Shown here: piece by piece, positions 8,950-17,663 of the stretch
Position numbering within the stretch: the first letter of the stretch is position 1
Layout of the letters: each line of letters begins with the position of its first letter
Assembly: GCF_003634615.1 (NCBI RefSeq)
Contig: NZ_RBKX01000001.1
Coordinates: forward strand, 2,170,001-2,234,000
Reading direction: 5' to 3'
From: Flavobacterium sp. 102
GTDB lineage: Bacteria > Bacteroidota > Bacteroidia > Flavobacteriales > Flavobacteriaceae
Length of the DNA: 64,000 nt
Translations under genes and position numbers: made by a program
Notes under the pieces: generated by a model
Told to the model about the DNA's origin: nothing
Database searches by the model: none
The model's input: only the letters and a program-made list of their open reading frames with translations

Positions 8950-10448
8950 TGGAAGCCAATTTTAATCAGCCACAGCGCCAGTCTTTGGTGGGTATTTTAG
9001 TAATTTTTCTGGAGATGGTTTTTCAGGTGCTAAAAGCCACTTGGCCGATTATTGTGATTTCTTTGTTGAAAGCCAATTCAAAATCAATTTTTATAGGTTC
9101 TTTGATTTTGCTTGGTATGATTATTTGGTTGGGTGTCTATTCGTATTTGAATTATCGAAATTTCACTTTCTATATTGATGAAGAAAATGAGGAGTTTATC
9201 GTTAATGATGGAATTATCAATAAAACTAAAACGTCTATCCAATTGCACAAAATCCAACAGGTTAATATCAAGCAAAATTTGATTCAAAGGCTAATCGGCG
9301 TTTACGCTTTAGATGTTGACACCGCCGGAAGTGATAAAAAAGAAGGCAATATCAAAGCCATATCTCATCAATTGGCGATTGTGTTAAAATCGAGATTGCT
9401 TGAAAATGAAGGTAAAAGGTCAATGGTCTCAGAAGATATAGTAGAAGCAAAGCCCGAATACAAAGCCATTCCGTTTCTTAAAATTAATTTGGTGAGTTTA
9501 CTCAAAATTGGAATTACTTCTAATTATGTAAAAAGTGTTGGATTAATTTTAACCTTCTTTTTCACGATTTATGAAAACCTACACCAAGCCGGAGCAGAAG
9601 ATGTAATCAATACCGAACGCTTGGAAGGTTTTGTTGACAACAATTCGCTGTGGTATTCAGGTTTGGTATTTGTCCTGATAATGTTCAGTATTGTCTTTTT
9701 AATCAATATCGGGCGAACACTCATTAAGTTTTTTGATTATACGGTAACCCAACAAAAAGGTTCGTTAATGTTGACTTATGGCTTAATAAACACCCAAAGT
9801 ACTATCCTGAAACCTGAGAAAGTCCAGATTGTCAAAGTGTCCAGAAATTATCTTCAAAAAAAGCTGAATGTGCTCGAAATAAAGATAAGGCAAGCCATCA
9901 GCAACGAACAAAAGGATAATAAATCACTTATCGAAATTCCCGGTTGTAATGCTTTTGAACGAGACGAAATTTTAAAATTATTGTTCAAGCAACTGCCGGA
10001 AAAAGGAGCCAAGATGCAACCTAATTTTCGAAAATTGGTGTTTTCTATATTCCTGACAATTGTATTACCTTTAACAGGTTATTTTTTGTTTGGAAAATAT
10101 GCAGAGCCGAAAGTGTTCGAATATGTAAATGTTGCGGTGTTTTACACTATTTTCATGTTGGTTTTACTGTTCTTCGGTTACAGAAATTATCGATTGTTTG
10201 TCAATGAAAATCATATTATCAAACAAAGCGGCGCTTGGGATATTGATAATGATATCATCCAAATTGAAAAAATACAAGCTATTACAACTTCGCAGTTGTT
10301 TTGGCACAAAAGTTTGAACATAGGTTCGTTGACGATGCATACCGCCGGCGGAAATATTACTTTTCAGTTAGGGAAATTTGATCAAATCAACGAGTATGTA
10401 AACCTTTGGCTGTATGAAATTGAAACCTCAAACAGCAATTGGATGTAA
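8949..10448 (+). CDS. PH-domain (YdbT-like) membrane protein
   Basis: 499-residue partner of the preceding gene. Three bPH2 units alternate with membrane helices: helices near 15-65, PH unit about 70-160, helices about 185-265, PH unit about 270-345, helices about 360-405, PH unit about 410-495 (ending NIGSLTMHTAGGNITFQLG). This layout is that of YdbT. Coupled by TAATG to the smaller subunit, so the two are probably made as a complex. Located between menB and menA, but no quinone-related function is shown by the sequence. Confidence 0.85.
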   Translation: MEANFNQPQRQSLVGILVIFLEMVFQVLKATWPIIVISLLKANSKSIFIGSLILLGMIIWLGVYSYLNYRNFTFYIDEENEEFIVNDGIINKTKTSIQLHKIQQVNIKQNLIQRLIGVYALDVDTAGSDKKEGNIKAISHQLAIVLKSRLLENEGKRSMVSEDIVEAKPEYKAIPFLKINLVSLLKIGITSNYVKSVGLILTFFFTIYENLHQAGAEDVINTERLEGFVDNNSLWYSGLVFVLIMFSIVFLINIGRTLIKFFDYTVTQQKGSLMLTYGLINTQSTILKPEKVQIVKVSRNYLQKKLNVLEIKIRQAISNEQKDNKSLIEIPGCNAFERDEILKLLFKQLPEKGAKMQPNFRKLVFSIFLTIVLPLTGYFLFGKYAEPKVFEYVNVAVFYTIFMLVLLFFGYRNYRLFVNENHIIKQSGAWDIDNDIIQIEKIQAITTSQLFWHKSLNIGSLTMHTAGGNITFQLGKFDQINEYVNLWLYEIETSNSNWM

Positions 10449-10473
10449 GTAAATAGATGATTTTTAGAAATGT

Positions 10474-10509
10474 AATCTAAGAAGTCTAAAAAATCTAAGA
10501 AGTCTAAAA
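10474..10509. repeat. Two exact tandem copies of an 18-base repeat
   Basis: AATCTAAGAAGTCTAAAA occurs twice back to back (10474-10491, 10492-10509) directly before menA. A diverged relative (CTAAGAAGGCTAATAATCTAAAA) lies at about 41648-41670 before the SafE-like gene. Non-coding. Confidence 0.75.
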
Positions 10510-10520
10510 ATTTGAATTAT

Positions 10521-11444
10521 ATGAAACATTGGGTTGAAGCCGCGCGAGTTAGAACATTGCCACTTTCGGTATCCGGAATTATCGTCGGAAGTTTTTATGC
10601 GATGTCACAAGGAATGTTCAATTGGAACATCGTTATTTTTGCTTTGCTGACTACTTTGGGATTGCAGATTCTATCCAATTTTGCCAATGATTATGGCGAT
10701 GGCGTTAAAGGAACAGATAACGAAGACCGGGTTGGACCAAAACGTGCCATTCAAAGTGGCATTATCACGCCGCAAGCCATGAAGAAAGCCATGGTGATTA
10801 CTTCATTGATTACTCTGGTTTTTGCGATTTTACTAATTTATTTTGCTTTTAAAGAAAGTTACTTGCTGTATTCTTTTATCTTTTTAATATTAGGGATTTT
10901 GGCCATAGCGTCGGCCATTCGCTATACTGTTGGAAAAGGTGCTTATGGATACCGAGGTTACGGCGATTTGTTTGTGTTTATCTTCTTTGGATTGGTAAGT
11001 GCTTTCGGAGTATATTTTATGTTCTCGAAAACCATTGATTGGTTGTTATTATTACCGGCAACAGCCATTGGCTTTTTGAGTGTCGGCGTGTTAAATCTAA
11101 ACAACATGCGCGATGAAGAAAGCGACAGAAGAGCCGGAAAAAACACTATTGTTGTAAAAATGGGTGGCGCAACGGCTAAAAAATATCATTTTTTCCTAGT
11201 GATTTTCGCTATGGTTTTGGTATTGTTGTTTGCTTTTTTAAATGACTTCCATATTGACCAATATATCTTCGTGGTTGCTTATTTTCCTCTGATAAGTCAT
11301 TTAATCACCGTTTATAAAAATAGAAACCCGAAACTATTAGATCCCGAATTGAAGAAATTAGCAATCAGCACGTTTCTACTTTCTGTTTTATTGGCGTTGT
11401 GTCTGATTTTCTTTATTTCAGATATGGTGATAAATTATGTTTAA
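10521..11444 (+). CDS. menA: 1,4-dihydroxy-2-naphthoate polyprenyltransferase
   Basis: UbiA-superfamily integral membrane enzyme attaching the isoprenoid tail to DHNA to give demethylmenaquinone. The first aspartate motif NDYGDGVKGTDNED and the second NNMRDEESDRRAGK, both Mg-diphosphate binding, are clear, and eight or so membrane helices can be drawn across 307 residues. The frame opens at a TTG (10512) but ATG 10521 gives the normal MKHWVEAARVRTLP start. Follows the PH-domain pair after a 72-base spacer containing the 18-base tandem repeat. Confidence 0.95.
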   Translation: MKHWVEAARVRTLPLSVSGIIVGSFYAMSQGMFNWNIVIFALLTTLGLQILSNFANDYGDGVKGTDNEDRVGPKRAIQSGIITPQAMKKAMVITSLITLVFAILLIYFAFKESYLLYSFIFLILGILAIASAIRYTVGKGAYGYRGYGDLFVFIFFGLVSAFGVYFMFSKTIDWLLLLPATAIGFLSVGVLNLNNMRDEESDRRAGKNTIVVKMGGATAKKYHFFLVIFAMVLVLLFAFLNDFHIDQYIFVVAYFPLISHLITVYKNRNPKLLDPELKKLAISTFLLSVLLALCLIFFISDMVINYV

Positions 11445-11459
11445 TTTAAAAGAACAGCT

Positions 11460-12137
11460 ATGAAAATTACATTTTACGGTCATTCATGCCTCGGAATTGA
11501 AGTTGGAGGAAAACATTTACTTGTTGATCCTTTTATTTCCGGAAATGAAAAAGCCGCTCATATTGATATTGCTGCTTTAAAAGCAGATTATATTCTAATT
11601 ACTCACGCTCATTTCGACCATATTTTAGACGTTGAAACAGTGGCAAAAAATAACAATTCAGTGATTATCTCCAATTGGGAAATCGCGACTCATTTTGGAA
11701 ACAAAGGTTTGTCATATCATCCGATGAATTATGGCGGAAGCTGGCAGTTTGATTTTGGTAAAGTGAAATATGTCGCCGCGGCACATTCCAGTTCGTTTCC
11801 CGACGGCAGTAACGGCGGTAATCCGGGCGGATTTGTAATCGAAGGCGAACATAAAAATATTTACATTTCAGGCGATACGGCTTTGACGATGGATATGAAA
11901 TTGATTCCAATGCGAACCAAACTCGATTTAGCCGTTTTTCCAATAGGGAATTGTTTTACCATGGATGTTGAAGATGCAATCATGGCGGCCGATTTTGTCG
12001 ATTGTGATAAGATTTTGGGCTGTCATTTTGATACCTTTGGGTTTATCGTAATCAACCATGACGAAGCCAAAAAGAAATTCTTCGACGCCGGAAAAGACTT
12101 GATGCTACTCGAAATAGGAGAAAGTATTTCGCTTTAA
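11460..12137 (+). CDS. UPF0173-type metal-dependent hydrolase (metallo-beta-lactamase fold)
   Basis: 225 residues. The metal ligands are visible as THAHFDH (about residues 49-55), a His in AAAHSSSFPDG, GDTALTMDM and the late Asp/His in GCHFDTFG. The family is cytosolic with unknown physiological substrate. It follows menA by 15 bases and may be co-transcribed with it. A hairpin that could end transcription follows at 12157-12190. Confidence 0.9.
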   Translation: MKITFYGHSCLGIEVGGKHLLVDPFISGNEKAAHIDIAALKADYILITHAHFDHILDVETVAKNNNSVIISNWEIATHFGNKGLSYHPMNYGGSWQFDFGKVKYVAAAHSSSFPDGSNGGNPGGFVIEGEHKNIYISGDTALTMDMKLIPMRTKLDLAVFPIGNCFTMDVEDAIMAADFVDCDKILGCHFDTFGFIVINHDEAKKKFFDAGKDLMLLEIGESISL

Positions 12138-12156
12138 TAAAATTTACAAAGAAAAT

Positions 12157-12190
12157 AAGAGTGTCAGTTTTGGCACTCTTCTTGTTTTAG
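12157..12190 (+). terminator. Possible intrinsic terminator after the hydrolase gene
   Basis: AAGAGTG / CACTCTT stem with a 10-base loop, followed by CTTGTTTT. The stem is modest and the U-tract interrupted, so read-through to the TPR gene is likely. Confidence 0.45.
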
Positions 12191-12203
12191 GAACGAAAAA
12201 CAT

Positions 12204-13406
12204 ATGATGAAATTTTCAATTTTAGGGTTATTATTGGTTTGTACATCTTTAGCTTTGGCACAAAGCAATGAGGGTTTTTGGGACAATATCAGAACGACCA
12301 ATGAAACCATTATTCTCAATGCCGGAAAACGCAAAGCCATTAAAACAGCCGATTTCCCTGTTGGTACCACCGAAGTAGTCTATCGCATTTCGCTTTTAGA
12401 TGACAATCAAAAAATCAGTTCGAGTTTGGTTTCGGTTTTAAAAGCCATTCCGGATCCAACAGGAATCAGCCAAGGCGCTGCCGGAACTGTATTTTTACTT
12501 TCTACCATTTCAGGTGATGATAAGTGCAAGTTTTATGTATTTACCAATGAAAATGACGCTTTGCAATACGAGAAAACCGGTGTTGTTAAAAATGCTTGTG
12601 TATCTCAAGACGAACCGGTAAATAAAGCGGTCAAACTCCTGACGGAAAAGTCAAGATGTATGAATCAAGGCGCTCAAAATCTGTGGTTTGGGTTTCAAAG
12701 CGACAATTGGGTGATGAAAGAAAAAATCATTTTGGAGGTTGTGCCGTGGGTGAATTATAGTTTGAGAAGCGGTTGGAAAGTGGAAAGTAAAAAAGAAATA
12801 CTAGCAATGGCTTCCAAATTAGAATTTGTGAACTATCTGGCTAAAAAAGATCAGTTTTATGGTTTGTTTCTGGAAAATATAACGGCAAAATACAAATATG
12901 CCGATTTTCAGAAACTATTAACTTCAGAAAAAAATAGAGCCATTGAAATTGCTGCCGAAGAAAGCTTGACCAAATCGGGTGAAATAAATAAATGGAGCCA
13001 AGTTATCTGCGATAAAGCGACAAAGCTGTTTAATGAAGGAAAAACCAATGAAGCCATTGATTTAATTCAATCGGAAGTCATTGCTAAGAATCGAGCGGAT
13101 TATAAGGGTTATAAAATATTAGGCGATTATTATTTGTTGTCAAAACAGTATTCAAAAGCTGAAGAAGCGTATAGCAAAGGATTAAAATTAAACCCTTCAG
13201 AAATCATTTTCAATCTTGATTTGGCGCATGTGTATTTGTTCACGGACAGACTTTCGAAAGCCAAAGACCTTCATAAAAAGTACCGCAATCAAAGTTTGTC
13301 CACCGGAAAATCTTGGGCAGCGCAAGTTAAAATTGATTTCTCTACCTTTGAAAAAAGAGGATTACCCACGAATGATTTTAAGAAGATTCTACGTGTTTTA
13401 GACTAA
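12204..13406 (+). CDS. Secreted TPR protein of unknown function
   Basis: 400 residues with signal peptide (MMKFSILGLLLVCTSLALA, cleavage near AQS); the second ATG at 12207 is equally possible. The first 220 residues show no family I recognise; they contain a pair of segments on stimulus-like beta structure and three cysteines. The C-terminal part (about 265-370) has at least two TPR units, one with the pattern GDYYLLSKQYSKAEEAYSKGLKLNP. Likely periplasmic. It sits between menA and menC, which start 4 bases apart from its stop, so it is probably co-transcribed with menC; a direct role in the pathway is not indicated. Confidence 0.8.
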   Translation: MMKFSILGLLLVCTSLALAQSNEGFWDNIRTTNETIILNAGKRKAIKTADFPVGTTEVVYRISLLDDNQKISSSLVSVLKAIPDPTGISQGAAGTVFLLSTISGDDKCKFYVFTNENDALQYEKTGVVKNACVSQDEPVNKAVKLLTEKSRCMNQGAQNLWFGFQSDNWVMKEKIILEVVPWVNYSLRSGWKVESKKEILAMASKLEFVNYLAKKDQFYGLFLENITAKYKYADFQKLLTSEKNRAIEIAAEESLTKSGEINKWSQVICDKATKLFNEGKTNEAIDLIQSEVIAKNRADYKGYKILGDYYLLSKQYSKAEEAYSKGLKLNPSEIIFNLDLAHVYLFTDRLSKAKDLHKKYRNQSLSTGKSWAAQVKIDFSTFEKRGLPTNDFKKILRVLD

Positions 13407-13410
13407 TAAA

Positions 13411-14457
13411 ATGAAAGCCACTTACCATAAATATATACTTCATTTCAAACAATCTTCGGGTACTTCTCGAGGTGTTTTGACCGACAAAGAAACGTGGTTT
13501 ATTGTACTTGAAAAAGACGGTAAAAAAGGCATAGGCGAGTGTGGCATTTTACGTGGATTATCGGCAGATGATCGTCCCGATTATGAAGAAAAATTGCAAT
13601 GGGTTTGTCAAAATATCCATCTGGGAGAATCAAAATTATGGCAAGAATTAATGGAGTTTCCTTCGATTCAATTCGGAGTAGAAATGGCTTTTTTGTCTTT
13701 TAAAAGCGAAAATCCGTTTGTTTTATTTCCGTCTAAATTTACTTCAGGTGACAAATCTATCGTCATTAACGGACTCGTTTGGATGGGTGATGAAGCATTC
13801 ATGAAGCGTCAAATTGAAGAGAAAATTGCCCAAGGTTTTACGTGTATAAAATTAAAGATTGGCGCCATAGATTTCGACAAAGAGTTGGCTTTATTGCGCT
13901 TTATTCGTCAAAATTTTGATGAAAATACTATTGAGATTAGAGTCGATGCGAATGGTGCTTTTTTTGAAAATGAAGCTTTAAATAAAATAAATCAAATAAC
14001 TGGTTTTAAGTTACATAGCATAGAACAACCGATTCAAAAAAACAATACTGACATGATGTCAGTTTTATGTAAAAAGACGCATTTGCCTATTGCTTTAGAC
14101 GAAGAGCTCATCGGTGTGTTTTCTTTTGAAGATAAGGAAGCTTTATTGCGAAAAATCCAACCGCAATACATCATTTTAAAGCCGAGTTTTATCGGTGGAA
14201 TTCGCGGTACATTGGAATGGATTTCCATTGCCGAAAAATTGAATATTGGTTGGTGGATTACTTCCGCTTTAGAAAGTAATGTGGGTTTGAACGCGATTGC
14301 CCAATTTACTTTTTTGCAAAATAATTTAATGCCTCAAGGTTTAGGAACGGGAAGTTTATATACTAATAATTTTGATTGTCCGTTGGAAGTTTCACATGGG
14401 CAACTTTGGTATCGAAAAGGGCTTGATTGGGAAATAGATTTCGACAATTTTAAATAA
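13411..14457 (+). CDS. menC: o-Succinylbenzoate synthase
   Basis: Enolase-superfamily enzyme dehydrating SHCHC to o-succinylbenzoate in menaquinone synthesis. The second catalytic lysine motif KLKIG (near residue 148), the metal-binding RVDANGAF, EQP and DEE acidic residues, and the late ILKPS lysine are in superfamily order. 348 residues, normal for the Bacteroidota form. Starts 4 bases after the TPR gene stop and is followed by a strong hairpin terminator. Confidence 0.93.
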   Translation: MKATYHKYILHFKQSSGTSRGVLTDKETWFIVLEKDGKKGIGECGILRGLSADDRPDYEEKLQWVCQNIHLGESKLWQELMEFPSIQFGVEMAFLSFKSENPFVLFPSKFTSGDKSIVINGLVWMGDEAFMKRQIEEKIAQGFTCIKLKIGAIDFDKELALLRFIRQNFDENTIEIRVDANGAFFENEALNKINQITGFKLHSIEQPIQKNNTDMMSVLCKKTHLPIALDEELIGVFSFEDKEALLRKIQPQYIILKPSFIGGIRGTLEWISIAEKLNIGWWITSALESNVGLNAIAQFTFLQNNLMPQGLGTGSLYTNNFDCPLEVSHGQLWYRKGLDWEIDFDNFK

Positions 14458-14490
14458 AAAAAAACCTGCTCGAATGAACAGGTTTTTTAG
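14457..14490. terminator. Bidirectional terminator between menC and creD
   Basis: AAAAAACCTG / CAGGTTTTTT stem with a 10-base loop (14469-14478). A-tract and T-tract on both sides serve both convergent genes. Confidence 0.85.
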
Positions 14491-14499
14491 TTTAAAAAT

Positions 14500-15864
14500 T
14501 TACTTTCCCCAATCAATTTTTCTGGAGAAATACATCACGGCACCAAGGATGAAAAACAAGCCAATACTTCCCACCAAAAGAGCATAATCTTCCATTTGGA
14601 TTATCACATAAATGAAGGTGTATAAAACAGAAAGTGACGTTGCGATAAACATCGGGAATTTTCTGTTTTTCAATATCGAAATCGAATAGAGCGTAATCAT
14701 AACCACTACCGCAATTCCCGAAATGGCATACGCCAAACTAAAACTACTGTGCTCGGTAATGGATATCAAAAGCGTGTAGAACATAATCAAGGCGATTCCA
14801 ATCATCGAGTATTGAAAAATATGAATGTTGATTTTGCTTATCGACTGAATTAAGAAGAAAATCAAGAACGTCAAACCGATTACAAGAAAGCCATACTTGG
14901 AAACCCTTTCGTTTTGCTGGTATTCGTCGACTGTATCGATTAATTTTACACCAAAGAGGTAATCATCCAAATTCGGTAAAACATTCGCGTATTGCTGAGA
15001 AAACGTGCGATTAATGTCTAAAACTTTCCAATCAACGTGAAAGCCTTCTTTGTTTATGATTTTGGTAGTGTCATTTGCGGCGAAGGAACCTTCAAAGCTT
15101 GGTGATTCCCAATCGGAGTCGATGGCCACATTGGTCACTTTTCCAATTGGAATAAAATTGATACTGTTGCTTCCGTTGTAAGTGATACCAAAGTTGAAAT
15201 TAATTTGATTATTTGTAGCTAAGACTTTGTAATTAAAAATATTGGTGGCCAAAACGCTGTAATTACTTTTGTCATCCGGTTGTGGTTCAAAAGTTAGTTT
15301 TTCATTATTTAACTGAATCTTTAGCTCGCTTTTGATGCTTTTGAGATTGGTGGTCTTGACGATAATGGTCGCTTTATCCCATTGAATACTTTCTTCCGGA
15401 ATATTGAGTTTGGCAAAATTCGGCGTACTGAAATTCCCTTTAAAATTCATGTCAGCGGTGAAAACCACCGGATTGAAAAGACCTCGTTTTAAAGATTCAT
15501 TTTTCTTTACTTTGGAAATATTGGCTAATTCATTCGGAAAGAAATAGGCGTAATTGGTGGTGGCTCTTCTTTGAAGTGTTGCTGTTCCGGTTTTTTGGTC
15601 GATGACATTTAAATTCTCATAAGTATTGTACGGCACTCGTAAAATCGGTCCGTAAAATGCCACATCACTTCCCCAAAGATTGGAGATTTCTTTGACGACT
15701 TCCGATTTTCGTTGGGAACGTTCGGAGATCAAATCTTGTACAAAAAAAAGCGGAATCAGTAAAAAGAGTGTGAGTAAACCCACCATAATCATTTTGGCGG
15801 TTGCCGATTGAAAGAATGTTTTTGCTTCTGTAATTGGGTGTTCTTGAAATTCTTGGTTTTCCAT
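14500..15864 (-). CDS. creD: Inner membrane protein CreD family
   Basis: 454 residues: one N-terminal membrane helix (about 20-45), a large extracytoplasmic domain (about 46-315) with VAFYGPILRVPY and the family's YAYFFPNEL and TADMNFKGNF-type segments, then five or six helices. CreD is a cell-envelope integrity protein controlled by the CreBC system in gammaproteobacteria; its molecular activity is unknown. Here no CreBC adjoins; instead the gene ends an operon headed by a Coq4-like gene whose upstream region carries the 19-base operator also found ahead of the winged-helix regulator operon. Confidence 0.9.
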   Translation of the reverse strand: MENQEFQEHPITEAKTFFQSATAKMIMVGLLTLFLLIPLFFVQDLISERSQRKSEVVKEISNLWGSDVAFYGPILRVPYNTYENLNVIDQKTGTATLQRRATTNYAYFFPNELANISKVKKNESLKRGLFNPVVFTADMNFKGNFSTPNFAKLNIPEESIQWDKATIIVKTTNLKSIKSELKIQLNNEKLTFEPQPDDKSNYSVLATNIFNYKVLATNNQINFNFGITYNGSNSINFIPIGKVTNVAIDSDWESPSFEGSFAANDTTKIINKEGFHVDWKVLDINRTFSQQYANVLPNLDDYLFGVKLIDTVDEYQQNERVSKYGFLVIGLTFLIFFLIQSISKINIHIFQYSMIGIALIMFYTLLISITEHSSFSLAYAISGIAVVVMITLYSISILKNRKFPMFIATSLSVLYTFIYVIIQMEDYALLVGSIGLFFILGAVMYFSRKIDWGK

Positions 15865-15884
15865 GATGTTGCGTTTAAATAGGG

Positions 15885-16199
15885 TTAAAATTTGTGAAAT
15901 ACGATGCAGAGGTAAAGTAATGCAATTGGAATATTAGCTAACATAATCAGCATTTTGATGGCTAAAGCTTCTCGTTCTTCGGGTTTTATCAAAAACTGAA
16001 AGAGCAAATTCAGAAAGACAAGTAGATTTACCAAAAAAGCGAAAAGCAAATAGAAATAACCAATTAAATAAAGTAATCCAAATTCCGGAAGAATGAAATG
16101 AATTAGAAAAAGAAAGGTGCCAATGCTAAAAGAGCCCATAGCCAGATAGGTTGAAAATCGTCCTGGAGTTTCGGTTTTGATAATGAGTTGTGTTTCCAT
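15885..16199 (-). CDS. Small membrane protein of unknown function
   Basis: 104 residues with three or four hydrophobic helices and no recognised motif. It lies 20 bases before creD and 11 bases after the DUF1361 gene, in the same minus-strand operon, so its product probably works in the envelope alongside CreD. Confidence 0.75.
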   Translation of the reverse strand: METQLIIKTETPGRFSTYLAMGSFSIGTFLFLIHFILPEFGLLYLIGYFYLLFAFLVNLLVFLNLLFQFLIKPEEREALAIKMLIMLANIPIALLYLCIVFHKF

Positions 16200-16210
16200 G
16201 AGTAAATAGT

Positions 16211-16855
16211 TTATGTTAAATTCTTTTTGATTAAAAAGGAGAAATAGATGAATACGCCAAAATGAATGGAGAATAGTATAGATTTAATTGAAATGATTAT
16301 TTGAAATAAATCAAAAGCCAAGTCAATAGGATTGCTGATGATATCCCAACTGTTATAACGAAGAATTCGTCCTATATAAATCCCTATTCCACAGAGAATG
16401 GAAATAGTAGGAATGAAAAAGTTGACTTTTTTAACAGGGATAAATTGTTGAGCTATTTTCTCAAAATGGTGCAATGACATTAATCCGAAGGCAAAACCGA
16501 TCAAAGCATGAGAACTTACAATAATGAGATCAAACCAAAAAATGTGTCCGTCAGATTTGGCCAAATGCACTAAATCGGTAATGATGTAAAACGCATTCGG
16601 TATAAAAGCCAACCAAATAGCTGAAATACCCAAGACTTTGAGTTTTGAAACTTTTTTTAAGTCTAAAGTCAATAAATGCGAAGAAATCACATAGGGAATA
16701 ACGGCAAGGAATAGATTCCAAATCAGGAAGAACAAGTAAATAGAATTGGTTAATTTGGCTCTGACCAGTAATAGCGAAAGACAATAAATACTATAAAGGA
16801 GCAACAATTGGTTGGTTTTTTTGTTTTGATTGAAAAGTTTTAAAACTATGTTCAT
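16211..16855 (-). CDS. DUF1361 membrane protein
   Basis: 214 residues, about six or seven helices. Segments such as WLAFIPNAFYIITDLVHL and the LRYNSWDI motif are typical of DUF1361, a family without a known function. Its ATG directly abuts the stop of the upstream Coq4-like gene (TAA then ATG), implying coupled translation. Confidence 0.85.
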   Translation of the reverse strand: MNIVLKLFNQNKKTNQLLLLYSIYCLSLLLVRAKLTNSIYLFFLIWNLFLAVIPYVISSHLLTLDLKKVSKLKVLGISAIWLAFIPNAFYIITDLVHLAKSDGHIFWFDLIIVSSHALIGFAFGLMSLHHFEKIAQQFIPVKKVNFFIPTISILCGIGIYIGRILRYNSWDIISNPIDLAFDLFQIIISIKSILFSIHFGVFIYFSFLIKKNLT

Positions 16856-17311
16856 TTATTTGATGTTAAAAGTGGATTGAATGGTTTTAACCGGAATATG
16901 AAGCATTTTTTCAAAATCTAAATCGTAGAAATGATGTGCCTTCTGACCTCTTTTGTAGTAATCCCAAAAGGTGTTAAATTGAGCAGGATAGAAGAGCGTG
17001 CCGATGAAAATCACCATATACATATAGGCGCTTTTTTTACCGTTGCCCCATAAATAATATTGCATCCCAATCTCTTCAATGACTGAAACGCCGGTGTTGG
17101 TCAATACATGAATGACATCGTGATCTTCGAGTTTGGGTTGCATTTCGAAATTGTATTTTAGTAGGAAGCAACCCATATGAAATCCCAGACTTTCTTGAGG
17201 ATACAAAATCAGCTCTTTAGGCGTAACATTCCAAGGTTCACTTTTTTTGAAGAATTTTTGGTAGGGCTTTTTGCTCCACTCATACATTTTTTCGATGATT
17301 AAATCTTTCAT
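16856..17311 (-). CDS. Coq4-family protein
   Basis: 151 residues counted from ATG 17311; the frame opens at a TTG (17341) that lies within the operator and is unlikely to be used. The segment from residue 64 shows His64-Asp65-x2-His68-x11-Glu80, the metal-binding HDxxH-x11-E pattern that defines Coq4, the protein required for coenzyme Q synthesis in eukaryotes and some proteobacteria. The C-terminal FWDYYKRGQKAHHFYDLDFE also fits. The neighbours are membrane proteins, not quinone genes, and this organism makes menaquinone, so its role is open. First gene of the operon ending with creD. Confidence 0.78.
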   Translation of the reverse strand: MKDLIIEKMYEWSKKPYQKFFKKSEPWNVTPKELILYPQESLGFHMGCFLLKYNFEMQPKLEDHDVIHVLTNTGVSVIEEIGMQYYLWGNGKKSAYMYMVIFIGTLFYPAQFNTFWDYYKRGQKAHHFYDLDFEKMLHIPVKTIQSTFNIK

Positions 17312-17326
17312 AAATAAAATTAAAAG

Positions 17327-17345
17327 TACTTTGTTTTTCAAAGTA
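17327..17345. promoter_or_regulatory. 19-base inverted-repeat operator ahead of the coq4-like/creD operon
   Basis: Minus strand reads TACTTTGAAAAACAAAGTA: perfect 7-base arms around five bases. It ends 16 bases before ATG 17311 and 19 bases after the regulator's stop. The same 19 bases occur at 18961-18979. Confidence 0.75.
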
Positions 17346-17364
17346 AATAGATAAAAAAATAGGT

Positions 17365-17661
17365 TTAGCTTTTTGATATTAATTTTTCAAGCGCTTCAAT
17401 ATGATCTTGAAAAGCTTTTTTTCCGGCTGCTGTGGCGATGTATTTGGTATTTGGTTTTTTACCGATAAATTGTTTTTCAATCATGATGTATTCTTCGGAT
17501 TCTAAGGCTTTGGTATGACTGGCTAAATTCCCGTCAGTGACACCAAGAAGTTCTTTAAGCATATTAAAATCGGCACTTTCATTCACCATCAATATTGACA
17601 TAATGCCAAGGCGTATGCGATGATCAAAAGCTTTGTTGATATTTTGGATGATGTTTTTCAA
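17365..17661 (-). CDS. Winged-helix transcriptional regulator (HTH_34 / MarR-like)
   Basis: 98 residues, a single winged-helix domain: helices around NINKAFDHRIRLGIMSIL and FNMLKELLGVTDGNLASHTKALE (recognition helix), then a wing with IEKQFIGKKPNTKYIATAAGKKAF. Such one-domain proteins in Bacteroidota often accompany creD and other membrane genes. It is the last gene of a three-gene operon; its ATG lies 2 bases after the YiiX-like stop. The identical operators before its own operon and before the coq4-like operon make it the obvious candidate binder. No ligand-binding domain is visible. Confidence 0.88.
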   Translation of the reverse strand: MKNIIQNINKAFDHRIRLGIMSILMVNESADFNMLKELLGVTDGNLASHTKALESEEYIMIEKQFIGKKPNTKYIATAAGKKAFQDHIEALEKLISKS

Positions 17662-17663
17662 AA

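Noticed and set aside
10474..10509. Candidate CRISPR
   Set aside because: Two directly adjoining 18-base copies with no spacers and no cas genes.
15885..16199. Toxin or holin in the creD operon
   Set aside because: The small membrane protein has no toxin motif or partner; left as unknown.
17365..17661. Regulator of the men genes
   Set aside because: No copy of its operator near menB, menA or menC.
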